Below are positions 8,468-17,426 of a stretch of DNA of 64,000 bases, one piece after another; within the stretch, counting starts at the first letter, position 1, and each line of letters begins with the position of its first letter. Both the position numbers and the translations under genes were made by a program. The DNA is from JABDGM01 sp046349975 (lineage in GTDB: Bacteria > Planctomycetota > Planctomycetia > Pirellulales > Lacipirellulaceae). The notes beneath the pieces are model-generated. The model searched no databases. It had not been told where the DNA came from and saw only the letters and a program-made list of their open reading frames with translations. The stretch lies in assembly GCA_046349975.1 (NCBI GenBank), contig JAXMBH010000021.1, positions 1-64,000 of the forward strand, written 5' to 3'.

Positions 8468-9556
8468 GTGGCTGAATCCGCCGGTGAAAAATCATTTGAA
8501 GCCACACCGCATCGCCGGCAAGAGGCCCGCGAGCAGGGGCAGGTCGTTTTTAGCCAGGATCTCGCCTCGGCCGCCATGCTGATGCTCGCCACGCTGCTGA
8601 TCATGATGCTCGGCGGCGCGCTCATGAAGTTCTGCTCCGACCTCATGCGGCACCACCTGGAACAAGTGCCCGAACTGCACGGCGAGCAGGGCAACTACAT
8701 CAGCGAATGGGTCTCGATCGGCTATTCGCTCTCCATCGTACTCTTGCCGATCTTGGGCCTCATGCTGCTCGGTGGCGTGCTAAGCAGCGTGCTGCAGATC
8801 GGGCTCTTGTGGCTGCCCGATCGGTTGGCGCCCGATATCAGCCGCGTGAGCCCGCTCGCAGGTCTCAAGCGGATTTTTTCGCTCACTGGCACCGCCCGGC
8901 TCGGCTTCGGCTTGTTCAAAGTGCTGCTGGTAAGCATCGTGGCCGCCACGATTGTGTGGATGAAGTGGAACGACGTCATGCGGTCCACCGGTCTCGACAC
9001 CGCCCAATTCGCCAAGTTCCTCGCCAGTACGTCGCTGCACACTGTGCTTTGGATCGGGCTCGTGCTGTTCCTGCTTGCAATCCTTGACTACGGCCTGCAG
9101 CGCTGGCAGTTCGAACAAGATCTGCGCATGACTCACCAGGAAATCCGCGAGGAAATGCGCAATGTTCAAGGCGATCCACAAATCATCGCGCGACGCCGGG
9201 CCATCCAGCGACAGATGGTGCTCAACCGAATTTCTTCCGGCGTGCCAAAGGCTGATGTCGTGGTAACCAACCCGACCGAGTTGTCCGTGGCGATTCAGTA
9301 CGATCCAGAAGAGATGGGAGCGCCAGTTGTCGTGGCAAAAGGCGCCGGCGTGCTCGCTCAGCGGATTCGCAAGCTCGCATTGGAAAACAGCATTCCGGTC
9401 GTCGAGCGCAAGCCGCTCGCGCAGCTACTTTATAAAGAAGTGGATGTCGGTAAGCCGATTCCGACGGAGTCCTACGCCGCCGTGGCCGAAGTCCTCGCGT
9501 ACGTATACCAGCTGAAGGGCAAGAAATTGCCACCGCCGCCGCCGAAAGCGGCATAG
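8468..9556 (+). CDS. flhB: Flagellar export switch protein FlhB
   Basis: FlhB is the substrate-specificity switch of flagellar export. The product starts with the family pattern EKSFEATPHRRQEAREQGQV, has four hydrophobic segments, the cytoplasmic linker (EIREEMRNVQGDP, about residues 221-233) and the C-terminal domain. The autocleavage motif is NPTE (N268-P269-T270-E271) rather than the usual NPTH; the Asn and Pro of the scissile bond remain. The gene starts with GTG at 8468, preceded by a pyrimidine-rich tract and no Shine-Dalgarno. It is the last gene of the flagellar run. Confidence 0.95.
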   Translation: MAESAGEKSFEATPHRRQEAREQGQVVFSQDLASAAMLMLATLLIMMLGGALMKFCSDLMRHHLEQVPELHGEQGNYISEWVSIGYSLSIVLLPILGLMLLGGVLSSVLQIGLLWLPDRLAPDISRVSPLAGLKRIFSLTGTARLGFGLFKVLLVSIVAATIVWMKWNDVMRSTGLDTAQFAKFLASTSLHTVLWIGLVLFLLAILDYGLQRWQFEQDLRMTHQEIREEMRNVQGDPQIIARRRAIQRQMVLNRISSGVPKADVVVTNPTELSVAIQYDPEEMGAPVVVAKGAGVLAQRIRKLALENSIPVVERKPLAQLLYKEVDVGKPIPTESYAAVAEVLAYVYQLKGKKLPPPPPKAA

Positions 9557-9706
9557 GCCCGCTCTTATTCGCGTGCAAACACACTTTCCCGTCGCTCGGC
9601 GGCGCATTTATCCAGCGCACGCGATTAATCCTGCCGCAAAAAATATGCGACGCAGAGCGTCGCAGTCTTGCGTTCCCACGCAGTGCGCAAACCCGCGTTG
9701 CAGGCG

Positions 9707-10888
9707 CTACGCGGACACCACGACCGATACATCCACGTTGTACCCGTAGCGTTGGAAGTAAGGCGCCCACCGTCCGCGAACCTTTTCGGCTACCTCTGCC
9801 GGCAACTCATATTTGTTGGTCTTATAGTCCCGCACTTGCTTCGATTGCTCGCGAAGTGCGGGTTCAACGTGCGCAAAGTCGCCGAGATCAAGCTGCCGAT
9901 AGATTCGCCGCATTTGGCCGACCGGGTCGGCTACCAGGTCTTCGTACTTGATATCCACCAGCCGGCCGTCCGGAATCAGCTCGCGATCCTGCTCAAAACA
10001 CTCGTACATCCGCACGAAGTTGTCGAGCACGCTACGTTCCATCCAACCGTCGTCGTCGCGGGGAATTTGAAAGCCCTGCACGTCGCTCAGCGATTTCCAT
10101 AGCCGCACGGTCGACGGGTAAATCACCAAGGGATCGCGAACGATGTGAATGAATTTCGCGTCCGGGAACACTTCCAGAATCGTGCGAACGCGGGCCGTGT
10201 GAGTCGGCGACTTCAGCACGATCCGGCGATTGTTCGCCAGCGCGATCCGCCGCACGAAGCCGAGCCATTTTTCCTTCCAAGTCTCGCGTTCCGCCGCCGG
10301 CAGCGTGCGGAGGTCGAGATACTCGTCGTACACGGGGCCGTGGTTCGGGAACGCCCACACCAGGTACGGCGACGGCACGCCCATATTCACCAGGGCGAAC
10401 TCATCCTCCTGCGGCCGATCCCAGCCCATCGTGACATCATCCATCGGCCGTTTCTTCGGCAGGAAGATGCTGATCAGCGGCGGCAGGTACCAACTGGTCC
10501 ACAGAAAATGGTGCGGGGCGAAACACTGGTAGCTCGTCGGGCAGGTATTCCGGTCATCGAGCATGAGCAGCTCATGCAGGTACGTCGTACCGCTCCGCCA
10601 GTGGCCCAGCACAAACAGCGGCGGCTCCTTCAGCTTCACGCTGCGAACCGAACGGCTGAACAGAAACCACTCGAACACGCTGGAAAACGTGTTGAGAATC
10701 GCTGTAACGGCCACACTTGCGACCATCGACCAGCGCATCGGAGCAACGGCGAAACGGTTGCGCGCAAGCAGCCTGAAAAACGTGATAAAATCCATGCCAT
10801 GCCAGAAGCGCATAGCCCAGCGCGGATAGCGATTCTGCGGCTGCGTGCTGTAGGCAGGTTTCGACGTATCGGGGCGGGCGTCAGACAT
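9707..10888 (-). CDS. Sulfotransferase family protein
   Basis: The product would transfer sulfate from PAPS to an unidentified acceptor. The 5'-phosphosulfate binding loop is clear at about residues 94-107 (LGHWRSGTTYLHEL), and the 3'-phosphate binding block follows as IHIVRDPLVIYPSTVRLWKS. Conserved KSPTHTARVRTILEVFPDAK lies between. The 393-residue length fits planctomycete sulfotransferases. A weakly hydrophobic N-terminal stretch (about 53-70) could be membrane-proximal. It is a single minus-strand gene between flhB and the sigma factor, so the substrate cannot be deduced from context. Confidence 0.88.
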   Translation of the reverse strand: MSDARPDTSKPAYSTQPQNRYPRWAMRFWHGMDFITFFRLLARNRFAVAPMRWSMVASVAVTAILNTFSSVFEWFLFSRSVRSVKLKEPPLFVLGHWRSGTTYLHELLMLDDRNTCPTSYQCFAPHHFLWTSWYLPPLISIFLPKKRPMDDVTMGWDRPQEDEFALVNMGVPSPYLVWAFPNHGPVYDEYLDLRTLPAAERETWKEKWLGFVRRIALANNRRIVLKSPTHTARVRTILEVFPDAKFIHIVRDPLVIYPSTVRLWKSLSDVQGFQIPRDDDGWMERSVLDNFVRMYECFEQDRELIPDGRLVDIKYEDLVADPVGQMRRIYRQLDLGDFAHVEPALREQSKQVRDYKTNKYELPAEVAEKVRGRWAPYFQRYGYNVDVSVVVSA

Positions 10889-11350
10889 TGACGATGGCGA
10901 ACAGGTAGACAGCGAACGGCCGCCGGGGCGAATCCCAGCAGCGTGGTGGGCTACTTATTTAACTGGATGCGAGGCGCTTTGGCCACTGGCACGCTGTCGC
11001 TATTGTAGCTTGGGAAACCAGGCCACAACCGACAAACCCGCCTGCGGCCATCGGCTGGTCGTCGACGTCCAATCTGTCAGGGTCGAACCAGGCCCGGCCC
11101 CAAACTACTGGGCGGCCATCAAGTTCACGCCGGCTTTAGCTTCGGCGGTCACGCCGAACCTGTCGCCAACAACCGCTATCCCGGCCGACCGGCTCTCCGC
11201 GACAACATCCATTTCCGAAAAACTTTCCCCCGCGGGAATAACCCGGGATACTCGTCCCGAAATGTATTGCGATTGCCGGCATGTGCTACAATGCACGCGG
11301 CCAGTGCCACCGGCGATCACGCGGAACTGGCTAACGGAGAGAGGCAACGG
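10889..11350. other. Intergenic region between divergent sulfotransferase and sigma factor genes
   Basis: This 460-bp region presumably holds both promoters. I see no convincing coding sequence. In-frame codons extend the sigma factor frame upstream (TTG 11267, ATG 11291), but the best start is GTG 11351. Confidence 0.5.
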
Positions 11351-11854
11351 GTGGCACTTTCGCGGACAGACTTTGTCGTTCTGATCCACGATCATGCTCC
11401 GGCTTTATACAGAATCGCCTATCGGCTGGTTGGTGATTCTCACGAAGCGGAGGATGTCGTCCAGGAGACACTGCGCAGTGCGTGGAAGAGCCGTGCCAAC
11501 TTTACGACGGGGCGCGGTCAGCGTGCGTGGCTGGCAGCGATCCTGCGTCGCAGAGTGATTGATCGTTGGCGACGTGCTGGCCGACGAACGGTGCTCGTTG
11601 GAGAAGGTTCGCTGGAGGTGCCGGTAACGGCGGCGGACCCCACCACCCACGAGTTCACAGACGAAATGCAACAGGCCCTCTCACAACTTCCCCCGGAATT
11701 GCGCGAGTCCCTCCTGTTGGTTGTCGTGGGCGAATTAACGCACCAGGAAACGGCCAACGCACTCGGCGTCCCGCTCGGCACTGTTCTGTCGCGCGTGAGT
11801 CGAGCCCGCCAACGATTGCGAAAGCACCTGCTTGAAGTGAGCCACGCTGGATAA
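11351..11854 (+). CDS. ECF-family RNA polymerase sigma factor
   Basis: Region 2 is visible as YRIAYRLVGDSHEAEDVVQE followed by W..R..F....G.RAWL and RVIDRWRR. Region 4 is LSQLPPELRESLLLVVVGEL then THQETANALGVPLGTVLSRV, a typical helix-turn-helix. The start is GTG 11351 with GGAGAGAGG 6 nt upstream; this puts region 2 near the N-terminus as usual (167 residues). Upstream in-frame ATG 11291 would add 20 residues without a good ribosome-binding site. No recognisable anti-sigma factor follows; the next small frame at 12133 is unknown. The target regulon is unknown. Confidence 0.9.
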   Translation: MALSRTDFVVLIHDHAPALYRIAYRLVGDSHEAEDVVQETLRSAWKSRANFTTGRGQRAWLAAILRRRVIDRWRRAGRRTVLVGEGSLEVPVTAADPTTHEFTDEMQQALSQLPPELRESLLLVVVGELTHQETANALGVPLGTVLSRVSRARQRLRKHLLEVSHAG

Positions 11855-12033
11855 GCGGGGAGCTCGGAGCGAGGAGCTTGGAGTAAGAAGCTGGCTTTGG
11901 GCAGCTTTGAGTTCTAATGCTCGCGCCTCGCTCGGGTTCGCCGCTGAGTAGTGGTGAGAATGAATGCAGGCGACGTGAAATAAGAATTGCTAATCAATTC
12001 TTACTCCACGCTCCCAGCTCCAAGCTCCCCGCT
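11854..12033. repeat. Inverted repeat pair downstream of the sigma factor
   Basis: An arm at 11854-11889 (AGCGGGGAGCTCGGAGC...) and an inverted arm at 11998-12033 match over about 36 nt with a handful of mismatches, with about 110 bp between them. The first arm begins in the sigma factor stop codon. A related pair occurs at 22106-22194 next to the prfA stop, so this is a dispersed family. Confidence 0.75.
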
Positions 12034-12132
12034 ACACATTGCACCGGGCAAGAGACGCCTGCGTGCTCGCCTTCGGATTCGCGGCAGCCAGGTGGGCGGC
12101 AGCCGGAGTTCGACTGTTCGAGGTTTGCGATC

Positions 12133-12366
12133 ATGTCGTATTCGCATTCGAAGCCGATGCCGATCGGCGATGCTCTGAATATTCCTACAGATTGGGATTC
12201 CCAGTTCGACCAGCAACTGCCATTCGTGCAAACGGTCGACGGCGCAATTGACTCGGCCCTGAAGGGCGTGCCGCTGCCGGCTGGCATGCTCAGCCGCCTC
12301 CAGCGCATGGTGCTGGCGATGCCGGATGGCCCGGCCGGGCACCCGCTGGATTATCTTGGGTGCTGA
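12133..12366 (+). CDS. Small hypothetical protein downstream of the ECF sigma factor
   Basis: This is a 77-residue frame starting MSYSHSKPMPIGDALNIP and ending HPLDYLGC. It contains TVDGAIDSALKGVPLPAGML, a pattern that I associate only loosely with small planctomycete proteins. There is no membrane segment. The preceding frame is open to 11917, but that part is covered by repeat DNA, so ATG 12133 is the plausible start. Being directly downstream of the sigma gene on the same strand, it could be a regulatory partner, but nothing in the sequence proves this. Confidence 0.45.
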   Translation: MSYSHSKPMPIGDALNIPTDWDSQFDQQLPFVQTVDGAIDSALKGVPLPAGMLSRLQRMVLAMPDGPAGHPLDYLGC

Positions 12367-12806
12367 AGCGATTCTCGCGTCCCGAGCCTGCTCTCGCACT
12401 CACAGGTTGCCACTGGATGGCAAACCGGTTGCGTGGCCGACCCGACGTCGAGCAATTGTCCAGGGGCTCTCGCGACTCCTGATCGCAGCAGCTCCAACGC
12501 CGCCGCCAAGGCCGCACAACTGGCGTAACCGCTTCAATCCAGTGGTGATGGCGCTGGCATGCAACCGGCCCCGCGCTAGCAACGGCGCGCTTTACGGCTA
12601 AAATAGAAGTGTTGCGCATGGGTTGCTCGCCGCGAAGCTGCGTGGTACTTGCGCCGCGATAAATTAGGCGTTTTGTTGCGAATAGTCAGTCACCGGCAAG
12701 GTGATTTGGCGGCCCGAAATTGAGCGCATGGCGGCGTCCGCAGGTGGCGCGCTCAAGACTGACCGCCAGTTGACAATCGCAGCGCACCGTAAGGCACTTT
12801 TCTAGC
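12367..12806. other. Intergenic region before the TPR gene
   Basis: These 440 bp contain no frame with coding features I trust. An open frame at 12326-12601 includes an Arg-rich then hydrophobic stretch, but it has no good start and looks like chance in GC-rich DNA. Weak AAGG occurs 12 nt before the next gene. Confidence 0.4.
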
Positions 12807-15800
12807 ATGGCTTCGTTTCTTGCCAGGATCTCGTGGCATGGCGACGACCGGTCGTTGCAACCCCCTGCGCCCGCGCCGCGGCGAATAGGCCTTCTTCTTG
12901 CGTTCGTCTTCACGTTATCGCTGGGTGCCGGAGCGATCGCACCTGCTTCCGCGTCCGCCGTCGAACAGGCAGAGGAATTCGTAAAGGGCCTACAGGCTCG
13001 CGGTCTGCACCAGCTCGCGCTCGAATACCTGGAAAGCCTTGAGTCGAGCCCGCTGGCGAATGACTCGCTTCGCAAGAAGATTCCGTACTTGCGCGGCGTC
13101 GCCCTCATCGAACAATCGTGGCAGTCGTCTTCCCCGGCGCTGCGGAATTCCCTGCTCGATGAGGCACGCCAGGAACTCGAAAACTTCGCGGCGCAAAACC
13201 CCCATAATGTACAAGGCGCCGATGCTCAGCTGCAGTTGGCGACGGTGCAAATGAAGCGTGGCCAGGAGCTGCTTTTCCAAGCGAAGCAGTTGCCGCCGGA
13301 AAAGTCATACGATGCGCAACGCAAGGATTTGTTTCGGCAGGCCCGGCTGCAATTCGCCGACGCGCGAGAGACCTATCAACGGGCGGAAACCACGTTCAAC
13401 ACGGAGTTGGAAAAATTGCCGCCGGCAACTGGCAACGAACCCGGCGATAACTCCGGCACACAGCGTCAGCAATATCGCGGGCGCGTGGTGCAACTGCGCT
13501 GCCTGGCTGCCCAAACACAATTCGAAATAGCCTGCAGTTACGCACCCGCGTCAGACGAATTCAAGAAACTCAATAAGGAAGCCGCTGATGACCTGGCGGC
13601 AATATATGAAGAGTTTGGCCGCAGCGCAAATTCGTACTACGGCTTGTATGCCCATCTAGTCGAGGGCCGCTGCTACCAGGCAATCGGCGAATACGCGATG
13701 GCCCTTGGCTGTTTTGAAGATGTTTTGCGCTCGCGCGACGAAATGCTGGAGGAACTGCGGCGCACCGGGTCGGCTGCGTCATTTGCGCCATTTCGCAAAT
13801 TGGTCGCCTCCGCCTCCCAGCGAAAGGCCGAGGTGCTCCTTGCTCAACAAAAACCTGATCTGGCGATCGAGCTCTGCACCGCTTGTTTGAAAGACGCCGA
13901 TAAAGACGAAGAAAAACAACCAGAATGGCTCGGCGTGCGATTCCGCTTCGCCGAAGCCCTCGCCAAGAAGGGAGCGGCGGCACAGACCGATTCCGCCGAC
14001 CAGAAACGGCTGCTCGCGGAGGCGCGCGAAGCATATCGTTTCGTCGCCCGCTCGCCCGGCGAGTTTCAGCTCGCCGCCAAAACCGCGTCTACTGCGACTA
14101 CGGCCACGACGTCGTCGGGCGGCGAGGCAAAGAAGAAGGACGAACCAAAGACATTCACCGCGGCCTACGACCTCGGCAAAGAAGCGCTCGCCGCGTACAA
14201 CGCCGCCAAACTCGCTGTGCCGAGCGCCCAGAAGAACAATCCGGAGGCCGTGCCGGAGCTCGAACAGCAAATGGATGAGGGCAAAGCAGCAGCCCGGCAT
14301 TATTTTGACCTCGCGGCCACGCTCGTCGACTCCGAGACCGATCAAAAACAGCTCAACGAAGTGCGGTATTTCCTCTGTTGGCTCAATTGGGAAGCTGGAG
14401 ATTTCTATCGGGCAGCCGTCCTCGGTGAGTTTGTCGCCCGGCATTTTCCCGACCATCCGGCCGCGCCCTCGGCAGCGAAAATTTCAATGGCCTCCTTTGA
14501 GCGGCTTTCCAACAAAGCCCTCGCCGCCGGCAATAAGAACGACACCGGCGAATTTGAAGCCGGCAAAATGGCGCAACTGGCCGAGTTCATTGTCCGCCGC
14601 TGGCCCGGCACCGACGACGCCGATGCCGCCTTCCGTGTGCTCGTGAGCTTCGCCATCCGCAGTGGCAAAATCGACGAGGCCGAGAACATGCTCGGCCAAG
14701 CCTCCGAACCGTCGCGGCAGCGCTTGGAACTTCTCCTTGGCAACGCACTATGGGGCCGATACCTCGAAATGTCGCAACCCGAGCAGGCGAACAAGATCGG
14801 CCCAGAGGCGCTCGCGAAACTTAAAGCATCGGCCGCGAAGTATTTGCGAAGCGGCTATGAAGCAGCCCAAACAGAATCGCCCATGAGCGAAGCTGGCGCG
14901 ACGGCCGCGCTCTATCTCGTGCAGTATCTTCTCGGCGAAAGCAACTATGCCGATGCCATTACGCTACTCGAGGACCCGAAATCCGGACCGCTGAAGCTTA
15001 TCACCGAGGAGCAACCAACCGCCACCCGTCCGCAGTATCAAGTCGAAGCCTACAAAGCCGCGTTGCGGGCATATGTCTCCGTGACGCCACCGCAAGATAA
15101 AAAAGCGATGAGTACGATGCAGGCGCTCGAGAAGGTCGTGCAGGAGAGCGGCGAGCCGGGCAAATCGGCCGAGCAGCTCACGCGAATCTATATCGGCATG
15201 GGTCTCGCGCTGCAGAAACAAATGGAAGAGCTCCGTACGGCCGGCAACCAAAAGGAAGCCACACGCGTTGCCGCGTCCTTTGCCAACTTCGTCGATCGCG
15301 TTGAGGCGCATGCCGCCAACGCCAATTGGCCCACGCGCGCCTGGCTCGCCCAAACCTACTACACCCTTGGCACTGCCGATTCGCAGCGGGCCGGGGCATC
15401 CCCGCCACTGGCCCCAGCCACTGCATCCGCCCCCCTCACCAACACCGCCCGCGAGCAACTCACCAAATCCCGCGACGCCTACGAAAAACTCCTCAAAGAC
15501 GTCGCCGAAAATCCCCAACTCGCACCCGGCGACACCGCCGTCCTCGCCGCGAAAATGCAGCTCGGCGAATGTTATCGGCTCCTCGGCCAGTATCAGCAGT
15601 CGATCGATACATTCGCCAGCATTCTCAAAGATAAAGAAGCTTCCCTGGCAGTTCAGCGGGCAGCCGCGCTCGCCTATCAGGAGCGCGGTGAACGCGAAGA
15701 CCCGCAGTGGTTCGAACAGGCCATCTTCGGCGGCACAAAATCCAAAACGACCGGCCAGAATCTCATCTGGGGTTGGCTGAAGATTGCTCAAGTCGCCGGC

Positions 15801-16061
15801 CGCGCGGTGAAGCAAGATGAAAAATTCCGCGACGCTTTTTATGAGGCCCGTTACAACATCTCCCTCTGCCGCTACCTCGGCGCCATGAAACTACAAGGCG
15901 ACGCGCGCCGCCAGGGACTGACCAAAGCCAAACAGAGCGTTCAATCGTTGGCTCAGTTGTATCCCGATCTAGGCGGCGACAAATGGAAGCCGCAATATGA
16001 ATCGCTGTTGAAAGACATCGAGTCCGAGGAAACAAAGCCCAGCAGCCCGGCTAAGAAGTGA
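12807..16061 (+). CDS. Large secreted tetratricopeptide-repeat protein
   Basis: The 1084-residue product has a signal peptide: an Arg-containing n-region, a hydrophobic core at about residues 27-46 and a likely cleavage after PASASA (around 51). The rest is Ala/Glu/Gln-rich helical repeats of TPR type, for example GRCYQAIGEYAMALGCFEDV, QLGECYRLLGQYQQSIDTFA and QLAEFIVRRWPGTDDADAAF. Such proteins are scaffolds; a specific partner is not evident. It precedes a second secreted TPR protein on the same strand, separated by a palindromic repeat, and the two probably work in the same envelope process. Function is unassigned. Confidence 0.8.
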   Translation: MASFLARISWHGDDRSLQPPAPAPRRIGLLLAFVFTLSLGAGAIAPASASAVEQAEEFVKGLQARGLHQLALEYLESLESSPLANDSLRKKIPYLRGVALIEQSWQSSSPALRNSLLDEARQELENFAAQNPHNVQGADAQLQLATVQMKRGQELLFQAKQLPPEKSYDAQRKDLFRQARLQFADARETYQRAETTFNTELEKLPPATGNEPGDNSGTQRQQYRGRVVQLRCLAAQTQFEIACSYAPASDEFKKLNKEAADDLAAIYEEFGRSANSYYGLYAHLVEGRCYQAIGEYAMALGCFEDVLRSRDEMLEELRRTGSAASFAPFRKLVASASQRKAEVLLAQQKPDLAIELCTACLKDADKDEEKQPEWLGVRFRFAEALAKKGAAAQTDSADQKRLLAEAREAYRFVARSPGEFQLAAKTASTATTATTSSGGEAKKKDEPKTFTAAYDLGKEALAAYNAAKLAVPSAQKNNPEAVPELEQQMDEGKAAARHYFDLAATLVDSETDQKQLNEVRYFLCWLNWEAGDFYRAAVLGEFVARHFPDHPAAPSAAKISMASFERLSNKALAAGNKNDTGEFEAGKMAQLAEFIVRRWPGTDDADAAFRVLVSFAIRSGKIDEAENMLGQASEPSRQRLELLLGNALWGRYLEMSQPEQANKIGPEALAKLKASAAKYLRSGYEAAQTESPMSEAGATAALYLVQYLLGESNYADAITLLEDPKSGPLKLITEEQPTATRPQYQVEAYKAALRAYVSVTPPQDKKAMSTMQALEKVVQESGEPGKSAEQLTRIYIGMGLALQKQMEELRTAGNQKEATRVAASFANFVDRVEAHAANANWPTRAWLAQTYYTLGTADSQRAGASPPLAPATASAPLTNTAREQLTKSRDAYEKLLKDVAENPQLAPGDTAVLAAKMQLGECYRLLGQYQQSIDTFASILKDKEASLAVQRAAALAYQERGEREDPQWFEQAIFGGTKSKTTGQNLIWGWLKIAQVAGRAVKQDEKFRDAFYEARYNISLCRYLGAMKLQGDARRQGLTKAKQSVQSLAQLYPDLGGDKWKPQYESLLKDIESEETKPSSPAKK

Positions 16062-16073
16062 GCAGCATTGATG

Positions 16074-16170
16074 AGAAGCAGTTTCAATACTCGCAGGTGC
16101 TAATCGGACGTTAGCGAGTTGCGGCTAATCTGATTAGCCGCGGGGCGCTAGCCCCGCTTTTGAAACTGCT
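16074..16170. repeat. Palindromic repeat between two TPR genes (copy A)
   Basis: This is a roughly 97-bp element with outer arms AGAAGCAGTTTCAA and TTTTGAAACTGCT, and a perfect 10-bp inner palindrome around GCGGCTAATC/GATTAGCCGC. A second, similar copy lies at 44497-44596 with the same outer and inner arms but different connecting sequence. Confidence 0.88.
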
Positions 16171-16294
16171 GCGAGAAACTTCAAGCGACGACGCAGACGA
16201 ATAACATCAAACACGACGGTCATTTTTGCAACTGTGGTTAACGCGATCTCGGCGCCTCGGCGCCTTTGCGCGAGATAATATTCGACAGATTACC

Positions 16295-17344
16295 ATGCGG
16301 ATTCAACTTGCCACTTATTTGTTTGCTTGCGGTGTCGCTCTGCAGGTCGGTTCGTCGAGCCTGGCAGCCCCGGTCAATGACCGTGTGCGCTTGGCCCGGA
16401 ACAGCGAAACTGGCGAGGTCACCGACACGACACCCACAGAAATTACGCTCAAAAAAGGTGATTCGCCCAGCCGCAAGATTCCCGTGAATCAAATCAAGTC
16501 CATTGTCTTCGACGGTGAGCCGGCCGAACTCTCCCAGGCTCGCGTGAGCGCCGTTAATGGCGCCTTCGCCAAGGCGTCGCAACTGCTCGATAAGGTGGAC
16601 GCCAGCACCATCCGCCGCGACCTCATTAAGCAAGACGTCGAATACCTGCAGGCCTTCATAGCCGCAAAGCTCGCTGCCGGCGGCGAGGGGGAAATCCTGG
16701 AAGCGGGACGAAAGCTCAACGCCTTCGTGAAGACTTACCCGAACAGCTTTCACAACCTGGAAGCATCGGAGCTCATGGGCGATCTGCTCATGATGAGCGG
16801 CCGATATGATCCGGCGCTCAAACAATACAACGAGCTCGCGAAAGCTCCCTGGCCCGAATACAAGATGCGAGCGGCGGTCGCAGCCGGCCGCGCACTGCAG
16901 GCCCAAGGCAAGCATCCTGAAGCCATTCAACAATTCGACGCCGCCCTCGCCGTCGGCGACGACGGCCCCGATTCACAAAATCAAAAGCTCGCCGCCACGC
17001 TCGGCAAATCCATCAGCCAGGCCGAAACCGGCAATCTCGACGATGCCGTGCAATCAATCGAAAAGATCATCCAAGATGCCGATCCGCAACAAAAGGAACT
17101 GCACGCGCGGGCATACAACGCCCTCGGCACGTGTTACGAAAAAGCCAACAAGAATAAGGAGGCCCTGTTTGCATTCCTACACGTCGACGTGCTCTACAAC
17201 ACCTTGCCCGACGCCCATGCCGAGGCCCTGTCGCATCTCGTGCCCCTATGGAAAGCCATCGGCCAGGACGAACGCTCCCGCGAGTCAAAGGAACTGCTGC
17301 TCCAGCGCTACCCCAACAGCCGCTGGGCAAAACAAATGCAGTAA
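16295..17344 (+). CDS. Secreted tetratricopeptide-repeat protein
   Basis: ATG 16295 opens a signal peptide (MRIQLATYLFACGVALQVG, cleavage near SLAAP). The mature N-terminus carries a short block (VRLARNSETGEVTDTTPTEI to KSIVFDG) that resembles the small beta domain seen before TPRs in planctomycete envelope proteins. TPR-like helical pairs follow: LMGDLLMMSGRYDPALKQYN, AAGRALQAQGKHPEAIQQFD, AYNALGTCYEKANKNKEALF. The frame is open upstream to 16226, but the signal peptide decides the start. It pairs with the preceding TPR gene; exact function is unknown. Confidence 0.8.
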   Translation: MRIQLATYLFACGVALQVGSSSLAAPVNDRVRLARNSETGEVTDTTPTEITLKKGDSPSRKIPVNQIKSIVFDGEPAELSQARVSAVNGAFAKASQLLDKVDASTIRRDLIKQDVEYLQAFIAAKLAAGGEGEILEAGRKLNAFVKTYPNSFHNLEASELMGDLLMMSGRYDPALKQYNELAKAPWPEYKMRAAVAAGRALQAQGKHPEAIQQFDAALAVGDDGPDSQNQKLAATLGKSISQAETGNLDDAVQSIEKIIQDADPQQKELHARAYNALGTCYEKANKNKEALFAFLHVDVLYNTLPDAHAEALSHLVPLWKAIGQDERSRESKELLLQRYPNSRWAKQMQ

Positions 17345-17348
17345 CCCG

Positions 17349-17426
17349 TAGATAGCCCAGCCCTCTGGGCTGGGTCGGTAATCCTCGCAGAGAAAATACG
17401 CCGAGCCGGAACGGCTCGGCTATCTA
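17349..17426. terminator. Compound hairpin between convergent TPR and recombinase genes
   Basis: Outer arms TAGATAGCC (17349-17357) and GGCTATCTA (17418-17426) enclose two 8-bp hairpins: CCCAGCCC/GGGCTGGG (17356-17374) and GCCGAGCC/GGCTCGGC (17400-17420). It fills the gap between the TPR stop codon and the recombinase stop codon and overlaps the latter, so it may act as a bidirectional terminator. There is no U-tract. A related hairpin is at 50661-50679. Confidence 0.6.

Noticed and set aside
10145..10891. Plus-strand frame of 248 codons opposite the sulfotransferase.
   Set aside because: The minus strand has the PAPS-binding motifs; the opposite frame is a shadow.
11221..11260. Possible ECF-type autoregulatory promoter (GGAATAACC with CGTC).
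   Set aside because: Spacing of about 11-12 nt is too short for a GGAAC-N16/17-CGTC promoter.
12326..12601. Possible frameshifted membrane extension of the small gene after the ECF sigma factor (TRRRAIVQGLSRLLIAAA).
   Set aside because: The upstream frame has a natural end (DYLGC) and this frame has no start or family pattern; evidence for a frameshift is too weak.
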